Part shown: piece by piece, positions 16,705-26,859 of the stretch
How positions within the stretch are numbered: position 1 is the stretch's first letter
Layout of the letters: each line of letters opens with the position of its first letter
Assembly (NCBI RefSeq): GCF_024448335.1
Contig: NZ_JAMOHM010000004.1
Location: 124,001-188,000, forward strand
Reading direction: 5' to 3'
Source of the DNA: Stutzerimonas frequens
GTDB taxonomy: Bacteria > Pseudomonadota > Gammaproteobacteria > Pseudomonadales > Pseudomonadaceae
Length of the DNA stretch: 64,000 bases
The notes under the pieces: generated by a model
Told to the model about the DNA's origin: nothing
Database searches by the model: none
The model's input: only the letters and a program-made list of their open reading frames with translations
Translations under genes and position numbers: made by a program

Positions 16705-16977
16705 TCAGTTGCAGCCGCAGCCACCGCTGCCACCGCAACCCGTCTTTTTCATGTTGTTCGTCCCGGCTGCCGGACTGGCCAGCTGCGCGGGATATCCCGC
16801 ATCAGTCAGGGAAGCAATCAGCACTTGGCTGTCGCTCTGGCCGCTAACCCGCACCCTGGCGGCTTGCAAATCGACATCCACCTTGGTGACGCCCTCGACA
16901 GTGTTGAGCGCCTCGGTGACATGCTTGACGCACGAGCCGCAGCTCATGCCTTCGACGTTCAGTTCAATGGTGCTCAT
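16705..16977 (-). CDS. copZ: CopZ-like HMA copper chaperone with Cys-rich tail
   Basis: A 90-residue cytoplasmic protein starting at 16977 (MSTIELN). HMA domain ~1-66 with the metal site GMSCGSCVKHV. After a short linker comes an extra tail GCGGSGGCGC with four Cys, an unusual addition that could bind a second Cu(I) or zinc. CAGGAG precedes the ATG. A near-perfect CueR operator lies 45 nt upstream. It would deliver Cu(I) to the adjacent P1B ATPase. Confidence 0.9.
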   Translation of the reverse strand: MSTIELNVEGMSCGSCVKHVTEALNTVEGVTKVDVDLQAARVRVSGQSDSQVLIASLTDAGYPAQLASPAAGTNNMKKTGCGGSGGCGCN

Positions 16978-17021
16978 GAGAATCTCCTGGGAAGTCACCG
17001 TAATGGTTGAGCAGATGTTCA

Positions 17022-17042
17022 ACCTTGCCAGAGCGGCAAGGT
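17022..17042 (-). promoter_or_regulatory. CueR-type operator ACCTTGCC-N5-GGCAAGGT
   Basis: A perfect 8-bp inverted repeat of the MerR/CueR copper class. On the minus strand it overlaps a TTGACC -35 element, with the long (19-20 bp) spacer expected for this class, ahead of copZ. No cueR gene is in the window, so a regulator encoded elsewhere must act here. Confidence 0.8.
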
Positions 17043-17050
17043 CAAGCGTT

Positions 17051-19405
<2,355 letters not shown>

Positions 19406-19410
19406 GCCAT

Positions 19411-19653
19411 TTACTTCCTATCTTTGTCCTTGGAGACACGGGTGGGATTGGAATGGCCACCATGGTTGTGACCAAACAAATGGAGCAACGGGCAAAGCAG
19501 CAAGATTATGTATGGCAGTCCCTGCAAGAGATGACCGTAATGCTCGCGTGCCAAGTAGAAAAAACCGATTATTGCCAGCATTAAGAGCGCTACGCCGGGT
19601 CTAGTCTTCCAAAAAGATATTTCATTATTCCGATGAAGATGGCGGTGATACAC
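19411..19653 (-). CDS. DUF2933 small membrane protein
   Basis: An 80-residue protein starting at GTG 19653 behind GGAGG. One or two hydrophobic segments ([36 protein letters not shown]) and a His-rich end (GHNHGGH) match DUF2933. These proteins regularly sit beside copper ATPases in Pseudomonas and related bacteria. Function unknown; a membrane copper ligand role is plausible. Confidence 0.8.
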   Translation of the reverse strand: MYHRHLHRNNEISFWKTRPGVALLMLAIIGFFYLAREHYGHLLQGLPYIILLLCPLLHLFGHNHGGHSNPTRVSKDKDRK

Positions 19654-19917
19654 GGCAGTGACCTCCAGTGCTGGTATTTTTAGTACGTTGCGTCAGCATG
19701 AGCCGCTCGTCCCGATAGATATAGCATGCCAACTAAGGAGATTAACGGATCCTCACCTTGCCGACCCTCCTTGCTTGATAGCCGACTGATGGATGTCGCG
19801 CCCAATCTAAGCATTGAAAGAAACTCCGTGCAGAGGAATGAATTAATTCACTTAAAGTTCAGAGGTGCGCACACTTAAATTACTATCTGTAAGGCTCGCC
19901 CGCCTGATCAGATCACC

Positions 19918-19942
19918 AAAAAAAAGGCGCCGTTGAGGCGCC
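19918..19942 (-). terminator. rho-independent terminator (minus direction)
   Basis: GGCGCC-GTTGA-GGCGCC followed, on the minus strand, by eight T. No gene is recognisable just upstream on that strand, so it is probably a relic of a lost gene or stops antisense read-through from copR. The remainder of 19654-20164 holds only the CopR box. Confidence 0.6.
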
Positions 19943-20085
19943 ATTAGGCCAAGGGAGCAATGTGGAAGGCCTGGAAAAACCAGCTGCTAGCATTCTTAGA
20001 GTCACTGCTCATATTTTGCTCGAACATAGATTCCGACTTATGTGAAACACTATCACCTCCGCCTGTCAGCGAGCTGATTTGTACG

Positions 20086-20099
20086 TTACATTTTTGTAA
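20086..20099 (+). promoter_or_regulatory. CopR box TTACATTTTTGTAA
   Basis: A perfect TTACA-N4-TGTAA box 65 nt upstream of the copR start, suggesting autoregulation of copRS. Identical to the box at 8716. Confidence 0.7.
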
Positions 20100-20164
20100 G
20101 CTTCTAGATGGCGGCCTCGTTAACCTGCACACTGAGTCGAAACAAACTTTCGGAATCTGCCTGC

Positions 20165-20842
20165 ATGAAATTACTGGTCGCTGAAGACGAACCCAAAACT
20201 GGTTCTTACCTGCAACAAGGACTTACCGAAGCTGGATTTACCGTCGACCGGGTCACGACTGGCACAGATGCGCTCCAATATGCGCTGAGTGAGGTTTATG
20301 ACCTTTTAATCCTTGACGTGATGATGCCAGGGTTAGATGGATGGGAGGTGCTACGCATGGTCAGATCAGCAGGGCACGAAATACCCGTACTGTTCTTGAC
20401 CGCACGTGATGGCGTGGAAGACCGCGTCAAAGGCCTGGAGCTGGGCGCGGACGACTACCTGATTAAGCCGTTCGCGTTCTCCGAACTTCTGGCAAGGGTC
20501 CGGACATTGCTTCGCAGGGGCAGCGGCTCCCCCACCCAAACCACCGTGAAAATTTCAGATCTCGAAGTGGACCTGCTAAAGCGCCGCGCCGTTCGTGCTG
20601 GGAAGCGAATTGATCTGACGGCGAAGGAATTTTCACTGCTGGAATTGTTGATGCGCCGACGCGGCGAGGTGCTTCCGAAGTCTCTGATTGCATCTCAGGT
20701 ATGGGATATGAACTTCGACAGCGACACCAACGTTATCGAGGTCGCGGTACGCCGTCTGCGCGCAAAAGTCGACGACGACTTCGAGCACAAACTGATCCAT
20801 ACCGTGCGTGGCATGGGCTATATGATGGATGCACCGGAGTGA
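20165..20842 (+). CDS. copR: CopR/IrlR-type OmpR-family response regulator
   Basis: A 225-residue protein starting [13 protein letters not shown]. Receiver domain 1-115 with the acidic pocket (EDE), phosphoacceptor Asp in [17 protein letters not shown] and the conserved Lys in [11 protein letters not shown]. Winged-helix DNA-binding domain ~125-222 ([48 protein letters not shown]). Family: heavy-metal regulators CopR/CusR/CzcR that respond to periplasmic copper through the partner kinase. The kinase gene overlaps its stop (GTGA). A perfect family operator lies upstream. Confidence 0.93.
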   Translation: MKLLVAEDEPKTGSYLQQGLTEAGFTVDRVTTGTDALQYALSEVYDLLILDVMMPGLDGWEVLRMVRSAGHEIPVLFLTARDGVEDRVKGLELGADDYLIKPFAFSELLARVRTLLRRGSGSPTQTTVKISDLEVDLLKRRAVRAGKRIDLTAKEFSLLELLMRRRGEVLPKSLIASQVWDMNFDSDTNVIEVAVRRLRAKVDDDFEHKLIHTVRGMGYMMDAPE

Positions 20843-22218
20843 GACTGCGTCACCTTTCGCTGACCGCCCGAATGAGTGTCATGTTCATGTCTGTGGTGGT
20901 TGTAGTTCTCACCATAGCTGGGCTGAGCTTCAATTTGCTTAGCCAGCATCACTTCGAAGTGTTGGATCGGCAGGCCTTGGTGGAGAAGCTCGAATCGACC
21001 AAGAAAATTTTCAATAACGTACGCAGCAGCGCAAACCTTGCTGAGGAGCTACCGCAGTTGCGAGCTCTGCTAGGTGCCCATCATGATTTAGCGGCGACCA
21101 TCTTGAGCGAAGATGGCAGAGTGCTCTTTTCTGATCCCAAGACAGTCGACGTCCCGGAAAGCTATAGGGACGCAGAACAGCAGAATATGTGGGAATGGAA
21201 ATATGCCGGCCGCCTGTATAGAGGATTGACTGCCCGAATCTCGGTAGCAGACCAGCCCGAACCACTTACAGCACTGTTGATTCTTGATGTCACTAACCAC
21301 GCGCATTTCTTTCAGACTTTGCAGCGTTGGTTCGGCGTTGGATTAAGCGTCAGCGCTCTAATTAGTGCTGCGCTTGGCTGGATGGTAGTTAGAAGCGGTC
21401 TCAGGCCTCTGAGGCAAGTTACCCATCTCGCCGCATCGATGTCAGCAAGGTCGTTGCAGGAACGAATGCCGCTTGAACCGATACCGCTTGAGTTACAGCA
21501 ATTGGTTCTGTCCTTCAATGCGATGTTAGATCGCTTGGAAGATGCCTTTGTTCGGCTTTCCAATTTCTCGGCGGACATTGCTCATGAACTGCGAACCCCT
21601 GTTAGCAACCTCATGACCCACACCGAGGTGGTGCTGACCAAAAAGCGGAATATTGATGCTTATGAGGAGAATCTTTACTCCAATCTAGAGGAGTTGAAGC
21701 GTATGTCACGCATTATTGACGACATGCTCTTTTTGGCCAAATCCGACAACGGCTTGATTATTCCCGAACAAGCGTCTATCGAACTAGCTGATGTCGTTGC
21801 TAAACTGCTTGCGTATTACCACTTAGTGGCTGACGAACGCGATATCCGTCTCTCAGTCTCAGGCGCAGGAAATGTGCTGGGAGATAAATTAATGATTGAT
21901 AGAGCGGTCTCCAATTTGTTATCCAACGCGCTGCGTTACACCCCGGTAGGGGAAACTATTTCTGTAACGATTCACGAGGCGGAAAGAACGGTAACCCTCA
22001 GCGTCGAGAATCCCGGAGGGACGATCGAGCCCGAGCACCTGGACAAGCTCTTTTATCGCTTCTATCGGGTCGATCCTGCCCGGCGCGAGGGTAGTCCAAG
22101 CAACGCTGGCCTCGGCTTGGCTATTACCAGATCTATTGTTGAGGCCCATAAAGGCAGAATCTGGTGCACCTCATTAGACGGCGTGACGGGCTTTCACATG
22201 GAATTTCCCCGCCAATAA
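20839..22218 (+). CDS. copS: CopS heavy-metal sensor histidine kinase
   Basis: A 459-residue protein. The start is GTG 20839 ([17 protein letters not shown]), overlapping the copR stop. Membrane helix ~15-37, periplasmic sensor ~38-150, second helix ~155-178, HAMP ~180-235, dimerisation helix with phospho-His in [16 protein letters not shown], ATPase domain with N box [11 protein letters not shown] and G boxes [14 protein letters not shown]. It belongs to the CopS/CusS/IrlS heavy-metal kinases. The periplasmic part contains His residues ([10 protein letters not shown]) that may touch the metal. Confidence 0.92.
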   Translation: MRLRHLSLTARMSVMFMSVVVVVLTIAGLSFNLLSQHHFEVLDRQALVEKLESTKKIFNNVRSSANLAEELPQLRALLGAHHDLAATILSEDGRVLFSDPKTVDVPESYRDAEQQNMWEWKYAGRLYRGLTARISVADQPEPLTALLILDVTNHAHFFQTLQRWFGVGLSVSALISAALGWMVVRSGLRPLRQVTHLAASMSARSLQERMPLEPIPLELQQLVLSFNAMLDRLEDAFVRLSNFSADIAHELRTPVSNLMTHTEVVLTKKRNIDAYEENLYSNLEELKRMSRIIDDMLFLAKSDNGLIIPEQASIELADVVAKLLAYYHLVADERDIRLSVSGAGNVLGDKLMIDRAVSNLLSNALRYTPVGETISVTIHEAERTVTLSVENPGGTIEPEHLDKLFYRFYRVDPARREGSPSNAGLGLAITRSIVEAHKGRIWCTSLDGVTGFHMEFPRQ

Positions 22219-22277
22219 TAAAATATCGAATAAAGGTAAATATTTTAAAATCAGCCGCATAGCGATCATAAGGGACC

Positions 22278-22291
22278 TTACACGATTGTAA
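22278..22291 (+). promoter_or_regulatory. CopR-type box TTACACGATTGTAA
   Basis: A perfect TTACA-N4-TGTAA match, 112 nt before the Csp-like gene. Confidence 0.6.
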
Positions 22292-22403
22292 TGTTAACCA
22301 TTGGAACGGACGAACTCTGAATATGTCGGATTTATGAGCTGCTAGAGGATCACCTCAGGCCAGCTCAAGACTATACGCTAAAATACGAACTTTGGAGGAA
22401 GTC

Positions 22404-22733
22404 ATGACTGAAACAATGTTCAATAGCTGCATTCAAGCTTGTTCTAACTGCGCTCTAGTTTGCGAAGCATGCGCATCTGCCTGTTTACTTGAAGACGACG
22501 TACAAACGATGGCCCGTTGCATTGAGCTCGACAGAGATTGTGCTGACATATGTGCTCTGGCAGCCAGACTCATGAGTCGCCAGAGCGAGTTGGCTAAAGA
22601 GTTCTGTGCATTGTGTGCAAAAATTTGCCGAGCCTGCGGTGAAGAGTGTGCCAAGCATCAGATGGATCACTGCCAAGAGTGCGCGAAAGCCTGTATGAAG
22701 TGCGCTGAGGAATGTGAACGTATGGCTGTATAA
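22404..22733 (+). CDS. four-helix bundle Cys-rich copper storage protein (Csp3-like)
   Basis: A 109-residue protein without a signal peptide, started by ATG 22404 with GGAGG. Cys residues recur every 3-4 positions along four helices (SCIQACSNCALVCEACASAC, CIELDRDCADICALAA, CALCAKICRACGEECAKH, CQECAKACMKCAEEC). This is the pattern of DUF326/Csp proteins, whose bundle interior binds many Cu(I) ions. Lack of a leader suggests cytosolic storage as in Csp3. It has its own CopR-type box and a strong terminator, so it is a single-gene unit in the copRS neighbourhood. Confidence 0.9.
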   Translation: MTETMFNSCIQACSNCALVCEACASACLLEDDVQTMARCIELDRDCADICALAARLMSRQSELAKEFCALCAKICRACGEECAKHQMDHCQECAKACMKCAEECERMAV

Positions 22734-22742
22734 CCAGCAAGC

Positions 22743-22795
22743 CGCTTTCCTGCCAAGATGGTATCTTATGGACTTGGTAGGAAAGCGCTTTTATT
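22743..22795 (+). terminator. strong rho-independent terminator after csp
   Basis: CGCTTTCCTGCCAAG and CTTGGTAGGAAAGCG pair over 15 bp (one G-T), followed by CTTTTATT. Confidence 0.85.
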
Positions 22796-22952
22796 CAGTG
22801 GCAAGACACCTACGCTCTACCCACTGAAATGACGCCTTGGCTTCTATTGTTACTCTTGTGCAAAAAAAAGAATGCCATTTGAAAAATCAGTCATAAGCCA
22901 ATCGTAACGATCATACAATTGGCTTATATCGTATTAATTCCCTTATAAATAA

Positions 22953-23252
22953 TTAACCGTTATTGATGCCAACTGGCGCGCTACGGAACTCCACTGAGTG
23001 GACAACTCCATCAGGAGTACGAATTTTGATTTCGTATGGCTGCGCACGATAGCTTGGCCAGCCTAGAATACTATCTTCGCCCATTGGCGTCACACTTAGT
23101 ACATCACCGCTTTCAAGAAGAACCTTTAAAGCCTGTCTACCCTCGACTGCAGCATAGTCATGCTGCATCGTTGAGTTTCTATCAACCTCAGCCATTGCGA
23201 AGGAGGAACTTACGGCTATGCCAACAGCAAGAACTGCCGCAAATTTTTTCAT
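22953..23252 (-). CDS. small secreted protein, paralogue 3 of the 'EIKxxTPDGxxHxVEF' family
   Basis: A 99-residue protein starting at ATG 23252 (MKKFAAVLAVG) with GAGG in front. Signal peptide ~1-21. The body contains ALKVLLESGDVLSVTPMGED, then QPYEIKIRTPDGVVHSVEFR and the ending SAPVGINNG, shared almost exactly with the gene at 45343. The MRHDHT block of paralogues 1 and 2 is replaced by MQHDYAAVEG. A CopR-like box (TTACATTAATGCTA) sits 71 nt upstream. Confidence 0.7.
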   Translation of the reverse strand: MKKFAAVLAVGIAVSSSFAMAEVDRNSTMQHDYAAVEGRQALKVLLESGDVLSVTPMGEDSILGWPSYRAQPYEIKIRTPDGVVHSVEFRSAPVGINNG

Positions 23253-23323
23253 CGTTAACACCTCTTGGTCATTGATGTTGGATAGTTTAAAGGTGTCAAC
23301 CTTACACAAAGCTGAGTCTTATA

Positions 23324-23337
23324 TTACATTAATGCTA
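23324..23337 (-). promoter_or_regulatory. degenerate CopR-type box TTACATTAATGCTA
   Basis: Two mismatches in the second half-site, but the same 71-nt distance from the start codon as at 6544, 8379 and 45732. Confidence 0.4.
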
Positions 23338-23536
23338 AGCGGAGCTTACGTGTGATGTGCTCTTAACCTCATCACTTGCACTGAAAAACAGCAGAAATTT
23401 TTGTTCGATGGCTGCTGCTCGTGGTCTTCAAATTCCGGCAGCAAGAAGCGGATACTCGAACAAGGCGTAGTTCCCCCAAGCGCAACAGAATCTCAAGACA
23501 ACACTAGCATTTATGCCGTGAGCCAATTTATTCTAG

Positions 23537-24726
23537 GGATGGTCTGAAGTAGCCCTGTGTTTCCGGCCGACTTCTGCCCTTGCCAATTTTAGAAGCGGCG
23601 ATTCGACCAAAATCGATCAAGTCATCCGCTCATTTCTGAGTTTTTAGCCGCCGCGAACACCTCTCAGCGGCCATTTCCCACATTACAGGCGCACCTCTCC
23701 TGCATTCGTCAGCAAATGCCGGCGCGCCATCCACAGGTTCGACAGGGCAAACAATGTCACCAGCTGCGCCGTGTTCTTCGCCAGGCCACGGAAGCGTGTC
23801 TTCACATAACCGAACTGGCGCTTGATCACCCGGAACGGGTGCTCGACCTTGGCGCGCACCTGGGCCTTGGCCTTCTCGATCTTGCGCTTGGCTTTGTACA
23901 GCGCGCTGCGCTTACTCAGCTTCTTGTACGTACTGCGGCGGGCCGCGATCTGCCAGATCACCTCCCGGCCTTCATGTTCCGGGCGCTTCTCGACGCCGGT
24001 GTAACCCGCGTCGGCACCCACCATGTTTTCCTCACCGTGCAGCAGCTTGTCGACCTGGGTAACGTCTGCAACGTTCGCTGCCGTCCCTACCACGCTGTGC
24101 ACCAGGCCGGACTCGGCATGCGCCGATGTGGGCCTTCATGCCGAAGTAATACTGGTTTCCTTTCTTCGTCTGGTGCATTTCCGGGTCGCGCTTACCGTCC
24201 TGATTCTTGGTCGAACTCGGCGCATGGATCAGCGTGGCATCGACGATAGTGCCTTGGCGTAACGACAAACCGCGGTCGCCCAGATAACCATTGATCACCG
24301 CCAGAATCCCAGCCGCCAATTCGTGTTTCTCCAGCAAGCGACGGAAGTTGAGGATGGTGGTTTCGTCGGGAATGCGTTCCAGGCTCAGCCCGGCAAACTG
24401 GCGCAGGATCGTGGTCTCGTACAACGCTTCCTCCATCGCCGGATCGCTGTAGCCGAACCAGTTCTGCATCAGGTGTACGCGTAGCATCGCCATCAGCGGA
24501 TACGCCGGACGGCCGCCTTCACCCTTGGGGTAGTGCGGCTCGATCAGGGCAACCAAACCCGTCCACGGCACCACCTGATCCATCTCGATCAGGAACAACT
24601 CCTTACGGGTCTGCTTGCGCTTACCGGCGTACTCGGCGTCGGCAAAGGTCATCTGCTTCATCGGGAAACTCCGGCAACGGGATCGGCGTATTTCACCAGA
24701 AACGGGAAGTCTTCTTCAGGATTTCC
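23537..24726 (-). mobile_element. IS5-family insertion sequence
   Basis: A ~1.19 kb element. The ends read inward GGATGGTCTGAAGTAG (left) and GGAAATCCTGAAGAAG (right), 11 of 16 identical. Flanking tetranucleotides CTAG and CTAA fit the YTAR target preference of IS5 but differ by one base. The transposase frame is broken, so this copy is probably immobile on its own. Two older fragments of the same element type lie at 8.6 and 14.2 kb. Confidence 0.75.
23683..24661 (-). pseudogene. IS5-family transposase, frameshifted
   Basis: The N-terminal part (24661 to ~24115) reads [75 protein letters not shown] and [15 protein letters not shown], an IS5-type DDE transposase with its first catalytic Asp in VDATLI. 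The frame is then lost at GGCGCATGCC (~24115). It continues in another frame to 23683 with ADAGYTGVEKRPEH (second Asp), AQVRAKVEHPFRVIKRQFGY (catalytic Glu) and ALSNLWMARRHLL. A single small deletion explains the break. Confidence 0.85.
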
Positions 24727-24989
24727 CTAAGCACCTGGCGAGCGCCGATCTCGGTATCGCAAAGGAATATCGGCATTTTCCCACCCAAGGCATCGTTAAC
24801 TGTGGTCATCCATGAGATTGCAACGGCTTTGTCTTCGAAAATTTCTTCGGCTATGACTGCTACTTGGGAAAGACGGTCTTGCTTCGTCGCGCCAAGGGGA
24901 TTCATCGAGTCGACAGATATCGGGTTTTCGGGCTTTTTGATCAGTCCTTTGAGTGCTGTGACGCTTTGATCCTCGGCCGGCTTATCCAC
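24693..24989 (-). pseudogene. DUF2384 (Xre/MbcA/ParS-like) antitoxin gene, 3' end cut by the IS5 element
   Basis: The most likely start is GTG 24989, with AAGGAG 9 nt upstream. The ~90 native residues show a DUF2384 toxin-binding domain: LSQVAVIAEEIFEDKAVAIS, W, then NDALGGKMPIFLCDTEIGAR and QVL. The last codons come from the IS end ([11 protein letters not shown]). Joining the sequences on both sides of the IS restores QVLRINWLTA and a stop, a natural-looking C-terminus. There is no N-terminal HTH and no RES-type toxin gene beside it, so the function in a toxin-antitoxin pair is unproven. Confidence 0.6.
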
Positions 24990-25053
24990 AGATGCTATCT
25001 CCTTGGGCAGAAGGAAAAACTCACCACGAATAACCCACCCTCGCATACACGAC

Positions 25054-25640
25054 CTACAGCACATAACCACTGCCTTTCAGCGAATGCCATGGCCGGCCAA
25101 GCAGTTCTGAGCACGCTGCCTGCGCGCCACCGAAGCAGAAATTCAAACTTCGAGTGAATGCTTGTGGTGATGCGTATCGCACCGACTCACCTTTCTCATT
25201 CCAGATATCGCCATTGACCGCCCGCAACAAAGCATGACCCGCAACCAGGTCATGGGGCGAAACGCTGTAGAGCGATACGGCAGCAACACCATCGCCTGCG
25301 GCAACACGCGCAAGGCGGTAAGCAATGCTTGGCATCGGGTGGAAAATAGCCGGGTGGCAAAGCAAAGCATTCTGCTTGGCTTTTTGGGTGCCCCCATAAC
25401 TGACCATTACCGCTGTCCCCGGTGCCAAGATCGCAGATTGCAGGTCATTATTCACGGGACGACCATTACGCAGTAAAGCCGGTGCACCCTCAGCCCATGC
25501 TATGCAGTCAGGACCACTAGGCGTGACGGGGGCGTAAACCACGCCCAGCACTGGCGTTGCGTTATGCAGCAATCCGATAGAAATGGCAGAGCCCGGCCGA
25601 CGATTGAGGAAGTCGCCTGTTCCATCATTGAATCGCCCCT
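25054..25640 (-). pseudogene. inositol monophosphatase/CysQ-like phosphatase, 5' end removed by IS3 insertion
   Basis: The frame ends at 25054. Upstream it can be read to about 25640, where the IS3-family element begins. The remaining part starts in the catalytic DGT motif (NDGTGDFLNRRPGSAISIGL), continues with VLGVVYAPVTPSGPDCIAWA, and has a C-terminal segment with SVSPHDLVAGHALLRAVNGD, where the family has the metal-binding W/HD-x-AA motif. The first ~85 residues, including the first metal-binding Glu, are missing. It is probably inactive. It resembles 3'(2'),5'-bisphosphate nucleotidases more than true inositol phosphatases, with low certainty. Confidence 0.65.
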
Positions 25641-26770
25641 GGTTTCGTAGACACCTCCAAGCCTCATAATGAGGCCCATCAGGAGGTGCCATGAGCAACC
25701 AGCGTTACCCCGAAGAATTCAAGATCGAAGCGGTCAAGCAAGTCACCGAGCGCGGTTTGCGCGTTGCCGATGTGGCGGAGCGTCTAGGCGTGTCCGCGCA
25801 CAGCCTGTACGCCTGGGTAAAGCGCTACAGCAAGCCCCAAGCACAGCGGCAGCAGGTAGATGATCAACAGGCCGAGCTGCGTCGCTTGCGCGCGGAACTC
25901 AAGCGGGTGACCGAAGAGCGAGACATCCTAAAAAAGGCCGCCGCGTACTTTGCCAAGGAGTCCGGCTGAAGTACGCCGTCATCAGCAAGCTGTCGGTGGA
26001 GTACCCGGTACGGCGTCTCTGCCAGACCCTCCAGGTACATCCCAGCGGTTACTACGCCTGGCTGGCCGAGCCGAAATCCGCACGCGAGAAGGAAGATCAG
26101 CGCCTGCTCGGATTGATCAAGCATGCCTGGCTGGAAAGCGGCGGGGTCTACGGCTACCGTAAGATCCACGACGACCTGCGTGAGCTGGGCGAGTCCTGTG
26201 GCCGGCACCGCGTGGCTCGCCTAATGCGGGTGGAGGGGCTGCGTTCGCAGACCGGTTATCGTCGGCGCCCCGGCTATTACGGCGGTAAGCCGACGGTGGC
26301 TTCGCCCAACCGCCTGGAGCGGCAGTTCAAGGTCAGCGAGCCGAACAAGGTCTGGGTCACCGACATCACCTACATCCGCACCTATGAGGGCTGGTTGTAC
26401 TTGGCGGTGGTGCTGGATCTGTTTTCGCGCCAGGTGATCGGCTGGTCGATGAAACCACGGATGTGCAGCGACCTGGCCATCGATGCGTTGTTGATGGCGG
26501 TCTGGCGGCGCAAGCCCAGGCAGGAGGTGATGATCCACTCCGACCAGGGCAGCCAGTTCAGCAGCTCGGACTGGCAGAGCTTCCTAAAGGCCGACAACCT
26601 AATCAGCAGCATGAGTCGACGCGGTAACTGTCACGACAACGCGGTCGCGGAAAGCTTTTTCCAGTTGCTGAAGCAGGAGCGCATCCGACGGAAAACCTAC
26701 GGCACTCGCGAAGAAGCCCGCAGTGATGTGTTCGATTACATCGAGATGTTCTATAACCCCAAGCGCCGCA
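25640..26770 (+). mobile_element. IS3-family insertion sequence, right end missing
   Basis: The left end lies near TGGTTTCGTAGACACCTCC (~25640), just inside the disrupted phosphatase gene. It encodes OrfA and OrfB. OrfB runs to FYNPKRR (~26769) and then passes straight into the 3' end of nhaP2, so the last ~25-30 codons, the right terminal repeat and any target duplication are gone. A deletion next to the insertion is the simplest explanation. Confidence 0.75.
25691..25969 (+). CDS. IS3-family transposase OrfA
   Basis: A 92-residue protein with AGGAGG before the ATG. Helix-turn-helix: YPEEFKIEAVKQVTERGLRV, DVAERLGVSAHSLYAWVKRY. A leucine-zipper-like helix LRRLRAELKRVTEERDILKK then KAAAYFAKES follows, the classical IS3 OrfA layout. 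It is joined to OrfB by programmed -1 frameshifting near its end. Confidence 0.92.
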   Translation: MSNQRYPEEFKIEAVKQVTERGLRVADVAERLGVSAHSLYAWVKRYSKPQAQRQQVDDQQAELRRLRAELKRVTEERDILKKAAAYFAKESG

Positions 26771-26859
26771 CCGCCTCGATTCCAACCGTCGTGATGCGCC
26801 CTTGCAGTTGCTCGCGAACGATTAGCCGCACTGATCCGGCCATCAATTCGTCCCCCTGA
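25996..26859 (+). pseudogene. IS3-family transposase OrfB, C-terminus replaced
   Basis: The DDE domain is intact: YPVRRLCQTLQVHPSGYYAW, SGGVYGYRKIHDDL, DITYIRTYEGWLYLAVVLDL (D), IHSDQGSQFSS (D), RRGNCHDNAVAESFFQLLK (E). It diverges after FYNPKRR, where IS3 proteins normally continue with H-x-S and about 25 more residues. The frame runs on ~30 codons into antisense nhaP2 sequence. In the element OrfB is read as a fusion with OrfA from about 25968. Activity is doubtful because the right end of the element is missing. Confidence 0.85.

Noticed and set aside
19654-19690. Possible CueR site before the DUF2933-ATPase operon
   Set aside because: The candidate symmetry (ACCAGCACTGGAGGT) is poor, and GGAGG is simply the ribosome binding site of the GTG start.
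19947-20132. Minus-strand ORF upstream of the terminator at 19918
   Set aside because: It overlaps the copR promoter and CopR box, and no family is recognisable. The terminator suggests a lost gene rather than this frame.
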